Made by a program: the position numbers and the translations under genes. Under the pieces are notes generated by a model that worked only from the letters and a program-made list of their open reading frames with translations, searched no databases and was not told where the DNA came from. From Stenogyne calaminthoides (taxonomy: Eukaryota > Streptophyta > Magnoliopsida > Lamiales > Lamiaceae), in the NCBI GenBank assembly GCA_037126765.1, contig JBBCBC010000022.1, forward strand, positions 3,658,001 through 3,722,000: a stretch of 64,000 nucleotides of DNA, written 5' to 3'. Below, one piece after another: positions 53,462 to 64,000 of the stretch. How positions within the stretch are numbered: position 1 is the first letter of the stretch; the number at the start of each line of letters is the position of its first letter.

Positions 53462-54853
53462 TTATGGGAACTCTCTTATTGAGTCTAAATGCTCACCTTC
53501 ATCTAATCGCCGTTTGCTTGCCACCAAATAATTGAGCTCAAAATTATCAGTTGTTCGGGTGTGGCCAAAAAACTTTAGGCGATAGTGCAAATTTTCCATA
53601 GTACTACCAACAAAATAACTATCATTAATTATAAAATAATTATTATTATTATGCGAGTCAAAACTTTTATCATCATTGAGGTAGGACTCGTTGGAAGTCG
53701 TATCGAGACCCGAGAAATTTGCATCGTCACCATGTTCCATATCAACAATTTTGCACTGATTTTCTTCAAACTCGACATCAAAAATAGGATGCACAAAATC
53801 AATTATGAGCTCCTCATCATAAATAGGTGGTCCATCATAATCAAAAGACTCACCATAATTCTCAAACCCACCTACACAATCTGATCCATAATGCCCAAAA
53901 GGTCCAAAATTAATTGGAGGCGTCTCTGAATAAATATCCAATGAATTCATCTGCCCAAACTGGTCCAAAAAATTACTTGGTCCAATCTCATTCTTACTAA
54001 AATCTAGTTCAGCAAAATCCTCACTAAATTTCCGTGGCCCACTATGTTCATTATTTGTATTAGGCCCCAAATTGATCCCTACGAATGGATTTGGTTCCAT
54101 TAAATCCGCATGCCTCAATTCATATTTAAAATTACCAGGCACCAATTGTTGCGCTAAAATCACAGACCCAAAATTTGACTTAAGGGGGAAAGACAAACCA
54201 GGTTGCGAATTAAAACGAACATGTCCCGAGTCCTCAACAAGACACTCTGCGACCAATTCCGTGTCGTCTTCCTCAACTGCCAATTCAGCCTTGCCTTCCC
54301 CAATTGCCGGAGTAGGAGGAATAAAGGTGCAGCATGACTGCGGTACATCAGCGGTACGCAGAACAGTAAGAAAACGGCTGTCGTCGTAATCCGTATAATT
54401 GGATGGTCCAAATCTCGCCATAAGTTCCTTTTTGAAATCCTTACACCGAACGATTTGTCCTTGCTTCCGATATAACCTGTTAATCAATTGCCACCAAATA
54501 GTCACATCTCCTTCCATATAACGAGTAGCGTAACGTACCCTATCTTCTCGTGGTATTTCACGCAAGGCAAAGTACTGGTTCGCTCATCTTAACCATAACT
54601 TGCAAGGCAAAGTACTGGTTCGCTCGTCTTAACCATAACTTAGGGTTGCTACCGTTGAACGTAGGGCAGGTTAATTTGGGCCTTCCCTTCTCCAGTCTCT
54701 CCCGTTCACATTTTCCCTATCCCGACGTCGGGTAGGGTTGATTTCCTCCATTTTTGGGGAATCGGATTCTTCAGATGAACAATCCTCATCACTCTTCCAT
54801 CTGGGTGAAGAATCCGCACTGCGCTTCTTCTTCTCCTTGTGAGTTCCCACCAT
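53462..54853 (-). pseudogene. Gag of the small LTR element, with long acidic extension
   Basis: Start MVGTHKEKKKRSADSS at 54853, a Lys/Arg/Ser/Glu-rich head. The gag core follows: PTFNGSNPKLWLRRANQYFA, then DRVRYATRYMEGDVTIWWQL and FKKELMARFGPSNYTDYD, which are the retrotransposon gag pattern. A 40-bp tandem duplication (54563-54642) shifts the frame between head and core; the rest (54565-53462) is one 367-codon frame. Residues ~60-367 after the core are acidic, rich in Asp, Asn and Phe (GGFENYGESFDYDGPP), with no zinc knuckle or protease. Role of the extension unknown. Apart from the duplication the frame is open, so it decayed recently. Confidence 0.75.
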
Positions 54854-54865
54854 TGCTCGTATACA

Positions 54866-55572
54866 AGAATAATCTAACCTAGGTGATCAATACAAATTAA
54901 ATATTTATGTATGTTGAAAGTTAAAATAGATGAAATAAATAATCTCAAGATAAATATTATAAACGTCTCAAATCAATTAACAAGCATTAAAATACGAGTT
55001 CAGAAATTCTTAGAATTGAAATAAAAATTCTAACTAAACAAATTTGCAGGCATCGTCCACTTCTTTCTCAAACTGCTGTCTGCGTCTTCGCCCACAGTTA
55101 TATATATCCTCCCCATAATTGTCGTGCGCCTCTTTTATATATACATGCACATACTTGGCTTACTCTTCAAGTCTAAACCACCGCCATCTTCCATAATCAA
55201 ATAGGATACATATAATATATAATATATAAGATATATACGTATCATATCTTTCCAAATAGAAGCTCAACCAAAATTTCAATATACACCCTAATTTTCAATT
55301 TCCATTTGCACATGTAATTCCTTTTTTTCTTTCCCAACTTCTAGAATTTGGGCCTGCACTGGATTACTCAGTGTGGGCTTTTTCAACACAAATCTGACCA
55401 AATAATACTCCACAAAAAGCACCTAAATACACTCAAAAATACAAGAACCGATCAAGTGCGAAATAACATCATCAAAACACGCATAAGTAATTAATCATGT
55501 CATCTTAATACAAACGAGTCAAATAAATTGCATTCTAATCTATTAAAAACATGCATAATTAACTACTTACCA
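54866..55572 (-). repeat. Truncated LTR of the Athila/Tat-like element
   Basis: Matches 59112-59529 plus 61019-61303. The part equivalent to 58489-59111 is missing, so the left boundary is a deletion break rather than an original end. Confidence 0.8.
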
Positions 55573-56815
55573 AATACCCCGACACTTAAATATTTACTTG
55601 TCCTCAAGTATAACAACAACAAAAGAGTAACAATTGAGAAGCTAAGAAATTCGCTCAAGTCCTTTCCACATGCAGAACGTGATACTAAAGCAAAGTAGCA
55701 ACTCATGAAATCCCGAACTAGGATCAATGCAATTAGAAATTGTGAACTTTTGAAAGCTTTCACTAAAGTTCCCAAAATCATTTATGATAGATCCTCAACT
55801 TCTTGACTCGTTAAGCCCTTACCACACTTCGAACGCCTTACTATTCATTTCATCTAAAATAGGTAACTCAAACAAACTCTATATTCAAGTGCACCCCTTA
55901 TCTCCTTATTTTTTTTCTATGGTCTGCAGCACCACTCTACTTGTCAGGTTTAGCTCTAATTGTATCCGACTTTGAAACGTTCGAACCCCCGAAAGCAGAC
56001 AGCTGTCTCAGCACCTTTTTTTTTTCCAAACTTCACTCCATCGTTAGGTTTTAGCTCGAATTCGTTCTTTTTTTTTTCCTCTTCTTTTTTCTCTTTTTTT
56101 TCTTTTTCTTTTTTTTTTCGAGCCCCTAAAAATGGGCAGTTGTACCGGCTTTTTATTTTTTACACAATTCTTCAACTAAACTCCTTTTTCTCCTAACCAC
56201 ATCAAAAAAAAATTCCAACCTTAAGGGGTACACCATGAATGCATCATTTATCAAAGCAACCTAATTAAACTTATCTATTATACAGAATCAAAGCACAACT
56301 TAGGACCATAACTCATCAATTCACCAATTTACTATCATAAACTCAAACGGACCCTCTCATGAGACCTTCATCTACTCACAACACACGCATGCACCAAACA
56401 AAGTAAATTTAACCAGAAACTCCACAGTTTACCACAAAACAATAATATCATATCCTTAAAAAAAATAACGCTCGACTCATCATTGCGACTTAACTTCTCC
56501 ATGCACAACTCAAATACAAATCGATGTCTCTCTCCCCACACTTAATATGTTGCTTGTCCACAAGCAACAAAAATAAATATGCACAAGAAAAAAAGACAAG
56601 ATATGGAAGAGTATCACCGGATAAGGCAGAGAGTACAGGAGTTATTAGTAATCCACAATTCTCAATCACTTCAAGCACGGGAACCTTCAACAAAATTGAG
56701 AAAGACACACAAAGAAGAAAACCAAAATAAAAAGAGGAAAAAAAAAGTATACGGGTTGCCTCCCATAGAGCGCTTTTGTTTAACGTCTTTTAGCTCGACG
56801 ACCAACATCGATTTT
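55573..56815 (-). other. 3' untranslated part of the Athila/Tat-like element
   Basis: No gene. It has C/T-rich runs (56085-56125) and a second CTTGTGGACAAGCAAC..AAGTGTGGGG block (minus, 56530-56570), like the block next to the LTR. This suggests an internal duplication or composite 3' region. Confidence 0.5.
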
Positions 56816-58085
56816 TCACGTGATAAGAGTGAAGTAATCCTTTCTATCAAATGTCAGTTTGTATTGACGAACAGTATTTCCTCCCATCAAGAACTTTTCT
56901 TTTACAGTCAGCCTTCGGGAGTTGGTGAGTAGCTTCCTCAAGAACATATCATATCCCAAAATTTGCTTCATCGGCTCAAATAGAGGTACATAAACCTTAC
57001 TCATCTGGAATACGTCAACTGTCAAATGTTCTTTGATGACCTCTTCCACTACTTCTTGGAACCTGCACGAGAATGAAAGTGAATTAGGAATAATAGGAAT
57101 TGACTGGGAGAAGAGTACCTCATATTTTATTCCAGCAGTTTTGACACTGGGTAGCCCAGTGTCAGTTTCTGCAGTCTGTTTCACACTAGGTAACTCAATG
57201 TCAATCTGTCCAGAAATTTCTTCCTTATTCTCCTCAATTTTCGTTGAAGGCACGGGATCTTTGACTTCCTCCAACTGTCTTCCACTCATCGATGTGACAA
57301 CATTCACGTTTTTTGAATTAATTTCAGGTTGGGATGACAATTTTCCATCAATTTGCGCCTGCAATCAGTTGAGGCGGTAACCAATTGACCCACTTGAAAT
57401 TCCAATCTTGTTATGCTCGATTTAGCCTCCTCTTGGAAGTGTGTCATGTTCTCCTGTTGAGCTTGATTTCCACCTGCAACAAGTTTTCTCACAAAAGAAG
57501 TTAACTCAATTAATTTATCATTAAGGGACGAGTCACTTACCTCTTGTACCAATTGCAATGGTGCATCATGATGGCTAAATTGTTGAGAATTTTCTGCCAT
57601 TTTCGCAATGAGAGCTCTTGCTTGCTCTTGAGTTTTATCAAATAGGTTCCCTCCGCTTGTTGCATCTATCAAGCTACGGTCTGTAAGAGTCAAACCCTCG
57701 TAGAAGTCAGGATCAAGAGCTGCTCAGAAATTTGATGTTGGGAACAACTTGCCACCAACTTCTTGAATCGCTCCCAGTACTCGTAGAGAGTTTCTCCTTG
57801 CATCTGCATCACACCACATATATCTTTCCGTATGCAAGCTACTCGCGATGCTAGAAAGTACCTCTGTAAGAACACTTGCTTCATTTGAGCCCAAGTAGTG
57901 ACCGTTGCGGAAGGCAAATAGTAAAACCATTCCTTTGCTGAGTCCTTCAATGAGAACGGAAAAGCTTTCAATTTGACAATTTTATCGGTCGCCTCCGCAG
58001 CTCTCATATTAGAACACATCATGTGGAATTCCCTTAAGCACATGTAAGGATCCTCTCCTTCATGACCATAAAACTTAGGCAACAA
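56816..58085 (-). pseudogene. Athila/Tat-like gag, two frameshifts
   Basis: The frame 58085-57690 reads LPKFYGHEGEDPYMCLREF, AFPFSLKDSAKEWFYYLP, ETLYEYWERFKKLVASC, a close match to plant Athila-type gag. A one-base shift near 57710 leads to FYEGLTLTDRSLIDATSGG (57693-57304). Another near 57360 leads to SKNVNVVTSMSGRQLEE and FEPMKQILGYDMFLRKLLT (57364-56816), the linker toward protease in full elements. No protease, RT or integrase follows. The protein would have packaged RNA in virus-like particles. Confidence 0.85.
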
Positions 58086-59529
58086 ATGTATTAAACCATG
58101 TTTAAGCGCAAAATTATTTAGCAGCAGGAGGATAAACTATGCAAAGTAATTGATGCACAGGCTGTGGGTTTGCGAGTTCTTTCAAAGTTCGTTCAACTGC
58201 CATGACACCTGAATAAGAGATATAGAAGCACGTGAAACCAAACAAAAAAAATGAAAGGAAAAATAAAAGAGCAAAAAGGGGCTGCAAAGATTTCACTACA
58301 ACAGTGACACTGGGTAAATTGCAGAAAATTATAGCGACACACGAAATAAACGGGGGATTACGGGGGTGAAAAATTAACAGTTAGGACACCAAAATACTCA
58401 ATAAAATAACAGAAAAACAAGCTCCACAAATCACACACAAAAAGCACAAAAAATATTCACACTGTTCCCCGGCAACGAAGTCAAAATTTGACTGCACTGT
58501 CGAGGTGCGACAAAAATAAATACCCAAATCTACCCTACTAACTCGTAGTAGTGGCAAGTAACTAGAAAGGGGTCGATCCACAGGGAACGAAAAAATATAA
58601 TTATGCGTATTGTGCGAATTAATGAAGGCAACACGTAACACAAAAAGGGGGGGTTTTAATATGAATTTTTATAACTACTAATAAAACAGTAAATCACTAC
58701 GAATCTAAAAATTATCTCAAAAAAGTGATTCAATAATAAACGAACATTTCAATTCACAATTCATTCATCCCTCGACTTAATGCTATTAATTGACAGCGAC
58801 GTTTACTCTATTTATCTTTAGGATTAATGTCCCTCAGTAGTCAACAAGCTCTGGCTACTGTTTATTATCCCTTAATTATACTCAATTGAAACAAGCTCTC
58901 CAACGATTCTTTTTAACTGAAGAGTCTAGATACAATCTTAATTTAATCCAGTCAAAAGCATTAAACTCTATGATAAAGGACAAACAAAATCCCGAATACG
59001 CAAGCTCTATTTGAAAGAACCCGATTTAAATCACCCTAGCAAAATACTAGTTGCTACCAAGTGTCATAAATCTGCAACAATTACGGATTACAAATTTATG
59101 AACTAGCAGACATACAAGAATAATCTAACATATGTGATCAATCCAAATTAAATATCCAAGTATGTTGAAAGTTAAAATAGATAAAATAAATAATTCCAAG
59201 ATAAATATTATAAATGTCTCAAATCAATTAACAGACATTAAAATACGAGTTCAGAAATTCCTGGAATTGAATAAAAATACTAACTAAACAAATTTGTGGG
59301 CATCGTCCTCTTCTTTCTCAAACTGCTGCTGCGTCTTCGCCCACAGTTATATATATCCTCCCCATAATTGCCGTGCGCCTCCTTTATATATACATGCACA
59401 TGCTTGGCATATTCTTCAAGTCTAAACCACCGCCATCTTCCATAATTAAATAAGATACATATAATATATATGATTACGTATCATCTCTTTCCAAATAGAA
59501 GCTCATCCAAAATTTCAAGATACACCCTA

Positions 59530-61018
59530 CACTACTACATATTTGAGCTTGGAGAGCTCCATTTGGACAGCCTTTTTTTCGAACAGCTCTCCAAGTGGTC
59601 CCTTGGAGAGCGGTTCTATTAAAAAAAAAAAAAAAAGACAGCGGTTAAAAACCGCAGTCCAAGATCAAAGCTTAGACAGCGGTTCATAACCGCTGTGCAA
59701 GGGTAATTGGAGAGCGGTTTTGAACCGCTGTCCAAGGTAAAGCTTGGACAACGGTTCATAACCGCTGTGCAAGTGAATTAATATTTTTTTTTGTAAAGCT
59801 TGTATTTTTTGTTTTATTTTTTTGTTTTAATTTGTAAATTCTTTTAAGGTACAGTTCAAATATTTTATTCTTTAAATTCTCTTGTTATTTCTTTTTAATA
59901 TTCGTCTTATATAATGAGATTAACACAAACTCTTATGTAAAACTTGTTCATAATATTACTTGTTTAAATAGGAAAGTATTACCTGTTTAGATAGAAAGGT
60001 ATAACTTGTTTAAAGAAAATTATTACTTGTTTAGATGAAAAAATATTACTTGTTTAAAGAAAAATATTACTTATTTAGATAGAAAAATATTACTTGTTTA
60101 GAAGAAAAATTATTACAAGTTTAAAAGAAAGGTAGTACTTTTTTTTAAAAAAAATACAAGTAAAAAATATAATTTTAATTTAATTTAATTTAATTTAATT
60201 TTAATTTTAATTTTAATTTATATAAAAAAATTATTATATAAAAATGTAATTGAATTAATAAATAAGATAATTGAAATAAAGAATATTAAAAAAAATGTAA
60301 GAAAAAACGATTTTTAGAACATATAGAATTAATTTCATTAAATAAACGCAAGAAAAGTATTACTTGTTTAGATGAAAAAGTATTACTTATTAAGATAAAA
60401 AAAAGTATTACTTGTTTAGAAGGAAAAGTATTACAAGCTTAAAAGAAAGGTAAAACTTAAAAAAAAAAACAAGTAAAAAAAATAATTTTAATATAATTTA
60501 ATTTAAATTTAAATTTAAATTTATACAAAAAAATTATTATATAAAAATGTGATTTAATTAATAAATAAGATAATTGAAATAAAGAAATTTTAAAAAAAAT
60601 GTAAGAAAAAATGATTTTTAGGACATATAGAATTAATTTCATTAAATAAACGCAATAATAAAAGCATTTGCCCGGCGGAATTGATCCCTTTCGGTGCCCA
60701 AGGTCCGCGGTCGGTCCCCCGTGGGGGGCGAATAATTATCTCAATTAATTGGGAGGCATGGTGGCTTATATATGAGATGTTTGGTGGGTCCATGGCTAAA
60801 AATTGAATTTTTAATTTGGACAGCGGTGCACAACCGCTGTCTAAGTGGTTAATTTGGACAATGGTTCACAACCGCTGTCTAAGTGGTTACTTTGGACAGT
60901 TGTTCACAACCGCTGTCTAAGTGTCAATTTTCTTAGGCGGTTATTCTTGGGCGATTCTTATAACCATTTGTCTAATGTCATTTTTTGATATTTGTCAAGG
61001 TCAAAATGTGTATTAGTG
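59530..61018. mobile_element. Short non-autonomous CACTA element, 1,489 bp
   Basis: Ends CACTACTACATATTTGAGC and (inverse of the right end) CACTAATACACATTTTGACC. TSD CTA is at 59527-59529 and 61019-61021, and the homologous LTR copy at ~55292 shows the empty site (CACCCTAATTTTC). Subterminal repeats are GGACAGCGGTT / AACCGCTGTCC, a third repeat type in this window. No transposase. The interior is AT-rich with minisatellite plus a module shared with CACTA-X in reverse. Confidence 0.9.
59955..60655. repeat. AT-rich minisatellite and tandem duplication inside the short CACTA
   Basis: TATTACTTGTTTAGA-type units of ~20-23 bp repeat about ten times (59955-60150, 60355-60450). A ~310-bp block ending CATTAAATAAACGCAA occurs twice in tandem (about 60085-60353 and 60396-60653). 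A TTTAA pentamer run lies at 60175-60200. Confidence 0.8.
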
Positions 61019-61349
61019 CTAATTTCTAATTTCCATTTTCACGTGTAATTTCTTTTTTTCTTTCTCAACTTCTAGAATTTGGTCCTGCACTGGTTTACTC
61101 AATATGGGCTTTTTCAACACAAATCTGGCCAAATAATACTCCACAAAAAGCACCTAAATACACTAAAAAATACAAGAACCGATCAAGTGCAGAATAACAT
61201 CACCAAAACACGCATAAGTAGTTAATCATGTCATCTTAATACAAACGAGTCAAATAAATTGCATTATAATCTATTAAAAACATGCATAATTTACTACTTA
61301 CCAGTATTCCATTCGAGATTCTCGTCTACTCTCAATGAAAGCACCAATT

Positions 61350-61721
61350 TGATGATAATCGCGATCGCAAAACACAAATAATATTCAAAGAACGATAATA
61401 ATTGTTGTCCCAACTCAGGTTGGCAAGAAACAATTAGGTTTTGACAAAGTTGCCAATGAATTTTTATTAATTTTCTGATTGAAAACAAAGAAAAAACGTC
61501 CACAAGCTTGAATGAAAATTAAAGGATAAAAACGAAATCTTACCTATTAAATAAATAAAAACAGTATATATATGATAATCTTTATCTTCCTTGTGAATTT
61601 TTCTAAATCTTGGAATATATCTTGGAAAATCTTGCCCACTAACTTTAGTTGCAAAAGTAGGACAATTCTTTGCCATATAATCTTGCACGTTTATTGGGTC
61701 CAAAAACCCTCGTTCGCATCA
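61350..61721 (-). repeat. Gag-only element 5' LTR
   Basis: 372 bp, TGATGATAATCGCG to TTCGCATCA; pairs with 52974-53420. Confidence 0.88.
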
Positions 61722-62030
61722 GACTCGCGAAACAAGGTTTTTCTTTATAATTTTATTACTTAAAAATAGAAATACATAAATATATGATAGATAATTATAG
61801 AATTGAAAAATGAATGAATTAACTAGTTAGCCCAGTGGTGATTGCGGTACGGAACGTTGAGACGTCGTGTGTTCGATTCCTCTGTCCCTCTAATTTGATT
61901 TATGTTTTGAAATTTTGGAATATAAAAATATATGATACATATATAATTGAAGTGAAATATTAAACTATGAGTTACTTAGCCCAACGGCAATTGTAGGGGG
62001 CAGTTTCAACACCCAAATCTCACGAAATTG
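61722..62030 (+). ncRNA. tRNA-like units 2 and 3
   Basis: Unit 2 has TAGCCCAGTGG (61828-61838) and GTTCGATTCC (61871-61880), a good A-box/B-box pair. Unit 3 has TAGCCCAACGG (61977-61987) and GCAATTGTAGGGGGC but no clear B box. Units are separated by AT-rich bodies of about 100 bp containing ATATATGATA. With unit 1 they form a row of three once the nested LTR elements are removed. Confidence 0.4.
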
Positions 62031-62059
62031 CCATATATTTGTAATATTTTATTATTATA

Positions 62060-62260
62060 TAATAATTTGGTTTAGCGGGGACAGTTTTGCCCTCGCTAAT
62101 ATTGAGGCGTATATGCCCTCGTTGGCACTGAGGGTTTGTGATTGCCCTCATTAAACGTTAGCGAGGAGGAAATTGTCAAGGGTTGTTAGCCCTCGCTAAT
62201 TTCCTCGTTAAATCAATTTAGCGAGGGCATGCCCTCGTTAAAGCCCTCGCTAAATGACAG
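62060..62260. repeat. Right subterminal repeats of the 9.66-kb CACTA
   Basis: AGCGAGGGC / GCCCTCGTT motifs in both orientations, mirroring 52635-52850, ending at the terminus CTAAATGACAGTTTTTTTG. Confidence 0.85.
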
Positions 62261-62357
62261 TTTTTTTGTAGTGTAATATTGAATAAAAACAATTAATATT
62301 AGGCAAAGTATAGTGTGAACAAGTTTCACGGTGAAACTGGTTAAGGAGTGTAATTTA

Positions 62358-63917
62358 TGTTGGGAAATTTAGAGTTTTGATGAAAGTTTTAAAACACATG
62401 TAATAGGACCAGTCAGACCTGTTAGCTGGCTGATTTTTTATTACCAGTTATAGAATACCAGTTGATAATTATTGTATAGAACAACTGATGTAGAAGATAG
62501 GTCACATATTGAGGGGGAACCTCAATATGTATAGGTCGAATCTGAAGATCAAGAAGAGCGGTGATATCAAGCGGGCGGGAAAGCAAAGAGAAGGACAGAA
62601 GATCAGATCGATCTGATAAAGTCAGATATCTCAGCTGAAGTCATGAAGTCCAAATTCAGAATACTTGAAGATCAAATGACTTCGGAAGATCGGACGGAAG
62701 ACCTACATCGGTAAATACGCTAATTGAAGCTAAGACAATCGGCACCGAAGACTCTATCGGTAGGTGATGGGCCAGATTGATCGGTCACTCACCCGTGAAA
62801 AATCGATGTTTCACCAAATCATACGTCAATGATTTGAACAAGAAGAATGTCAACCTTAGTTGGTAGAACAACACTGAAAAGTGCTTCTGTTAACCAATAA
62901 GAACAAGACACGTATGATCGGAGCCGGCAATTACGGGATTTGGTGCTGCTTTCTCAAACGGCTATAAAAGACACTATTCACGCTTTCGGCCATGCCGTTC
63001 CTGAAGCACGTCACATCAATCCTGCAAGTCTACCAAATATAGCCAGAAATTCAAATTGCTCTCCAACGGCTCTTTGATTTCGAGGCCTATAAATATGGGA
63101 TTACTCTTCAGAGTGAAGACACGGAAACTATCAAGAAGCTCAAGCTATAATCAAATTTCCGCACGAAGAACACAAACTTGAAGATTATTTTCTAAGTGTT
63201 CATCCCATAGTTCTTAGCACAGAAATCTTTTCATCTAGCTGATAGGCTACTTAAAAAAACTAGGAAAGATTTCAAAGTTGGAACCAAAACAATCTTACAC
63301 AAAACCCAAAGTTAGGTTAAGTTGTTTAGCAAGATTTCAGACTAGGGTTTCTAGTTCTGATTTCTGGGATCGATTGAGTGAGAACTCTTTAAATATCTAT
63401 TGGTGTATTGTGTGGGACTAACACAATAATCTAAGTCCGGTTGGTTTAGTTGGTGCCCCTTGTGATAGGGAAGAGTGGACGTAGGACTGGTTTGTCCGAA
63501 CCACTATAAATCTTGTGTGCTTTTACCTGCTTTGATTAACTGTTTTTACTGATAGCACACAACTTAATTAAAGCTGCATACATATTCTAAGTTAAGATCA
63601 GCTAGCACCAAGCTTCTGATCTGATCAAGTTTGACACTTTAGTCAACTGGTTGAAAGACTGACTTTGGAATCTTATTTATTAAAACTGGTTTTTCACACG
63701 GGTAAAAACTTAGCTTCCTTGACAATCAGTTAAACCGATAGATACCGAATCGATCGCCTTGAGCGATTAGTAAGTTAGATATCGATCCAAATCGATTCAC
63801 TTGCACTCGATCGGGCTAAGCGCAATCACACGATCTGACGCATAAAAAAGTTTTCAGAAGTCTATTCACCCCTCCCCTCTAGACTTTTTCCCTCACAAAA
63901 CCCATTCGGGACCTACA
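62358..63917 (+). repeat. 5' LTR of a further LTR retrotransposon (cut by the window end)
   Basis: Begins TGTTGGGAAATTTAG and ends GGACCTACA, 1,560 bp, directly before a primer site. TATAAAAG (62963-62970) and TATAAATA (63088-63095) are candidate promoter elements. The primer text TGGTATCAGAGCAGTGG suggests a Copia (possibly SIRE-type) element, but no coding sequence is in view. The TSD cannot be checked because the other end is outside. Confidence 0.8.
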
Positions 63918-63919
63918 AG

Positions 63920-63931
63920 TGGTATCAGAGC
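63920..63931 (+). promoter_or_regulatory. Primer-binding site (initiator tRNA-Met)
   Basis: TGGTATCAGAGC two bases after the LTR, giving the element plus-strand orientation; its leader continues past the window. Confidence 0.9.
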
Positions 63932-64000
63932 AGTGGTTCTACAAACCACTGGCTTTGAGTATCATCGATTCTTGAGGAAGAATCTTTGTGGTCATTTGAA

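Larger units (their letters stand above)
54866..61303 (-). mobile_element. Athila/Tat-like gag-only LTR element, left LTR truncated
   Basis: The right LTR (58489-61303, including a CACTA insertion) and left LTR part (54866-55572) share ~700 bp ending CTACTTACCA. A primer-site relative TTCGTTGCCGGGGAAC (minus, 58463-58487) lies just inside the right LTR; TGGCGCCGTTGCCGGGG is the usual form in Tat/Athila elements. Inside the left LTR the minus strand reads CTTGAGGACAAG and AAGTGTCGGGGTATT, the usual pre-polypurine text. Only gag is present (56816-58085). It is inserted in the leader of the small gag-only element. Confidence 0.78.
58489..61303 (-). repeat. 5' LTR of the Athila/Tat-like element, with CACTA insertion
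   Basis: Plus-strand ends are TGACTGCACTG and CTTACCA; net length is about 1.32 kb without the inserted CACTA. Confidence 0.75.
52974..61721 (-). mobile_element. Small gag-only LTR retrotransposon (TR-GAG-like), split
   Basis: LTRs 52974-53420 and 61350-61721 start TGATGA and end TTCGCATCA. Flanks are GACTT and GACTC, a TSD with one change. A polypurine tract (minus AAGGGGATGGAAA) adjoins the left LTR, and a primer-site-like stretch TTGGTGCTTTCATTGAG (minus) adjoins the right LTR. Interior coding is gag only (53462-54853). Removing the inserted element leaves about 2.3 kb, which fits the TR-GAG class of non-autonomous plant elements. Confidence 0.82.
52618..62273 (+). mobile_element. CACTA element with both ends, 9.66 kb, non-autonomous
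   Basis: The right end reads ACAGTTTTTTTGTAGTG. The left end reads TACAACAAAAAAACTGTC, matching its inverse except for changes in the first bases. TAA flanks both sides (52615-52617, 62274-62276), a 3-bp duplication as expected. GAGGGC / GCCCTC subterminal repeats fill 52635-52850 and 62060-62260. No CACTA transposase is inside; the interior is tRNA-like units and nested LTR elements, so it would need transposase supplied in trans. Confidence 0.88.

Noticed and set aside
53462..54565. Acidic 367-codon frame as a host gene
   Set aside because: It begins with a gag core, lies between matching LTRs with polypurine and primer-type sequences, and so belongs to the LTR element.

Overview
The window is repeat-rich plant nuclear DNA, probably from a eudicot. 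The grounds are a CYP71-type cytochrome P450 relic, Copia and Gypsy LTR retrotransposons with plant-type primer sites (TGGTATCAGAGC), plant CACTA transposons, and Mutator-like, Harbinger-like and Stowaway elements. I see no intact host gene. Almost every recognisable reading frame belongs to a decayed transposon or a gene fragment. Species-level assignment is not possible from what I can see.

Layout. 1-8.5 kb: a foldback MITE and a truncated CYP71-like gene (minus strand). A ~3,073-bp unit (P450 fragment plus the left arm of a CACTA element, here 'CACTA-X') is tandemly repeated two and a bit times. 8.5-12.1 kb: the left end, promoter and degenerate Transposase_24-type gene of another CACTA element. 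12.1-24.4 kb: non-coding 'segment A', holding a foldback MULE-like element that contains a 6.05-kb chromodomain Gypsy element and a 1.7-kb Pack-MULE. 24.4-44.3 kb: a second CACTA-X arm split by an 18.5-kb Copia element (TSD AGGGG), itself split by an 8.7-kb Copia element in the opposite orientation (TSD AGTCT) and by a 0.5-kb MULE-MITE. 44.3-52.6 kb: 'segment B', a paralogue of segment A lacking the Gypsy, Pack-MULE and one Stowaway insertion, but carrying its own 4.45-kb MULE-like insertion (9-bp TSD). 52.6-62.3 kb: a CACTA element with both ends and a TAA TSD. It contains a small gag-only LTR element, which contains an Athila/Tat-like gag-only element, which contains a 1.5-kb CACTA element (TSD CTA). 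62.4-64.0 kb: the 5' LTR and primer site of another LTR element that runs off the window.

The window reads as a stratigraphy. Because segments A and B are paralogous, each supplies empty sites for insertions in the other, so many insertions can be ordered and their target-site duplications confirmed. The least ordinary items are the in-frame 15-residue repeats that run from the Gypsy polyprotein into its LTR, the patchwork repair scar at the 3' end of the outer Copia element, the Pack-MULE with unidentified cargo, the 4.45-kb MULE-like insertion of unknown content, the gag-only element with a long acidic C-terminal extension, and a row of tRNA-like units inside the CACTA element. All coordinates come from reading the sequence by eye; identities are estimates.
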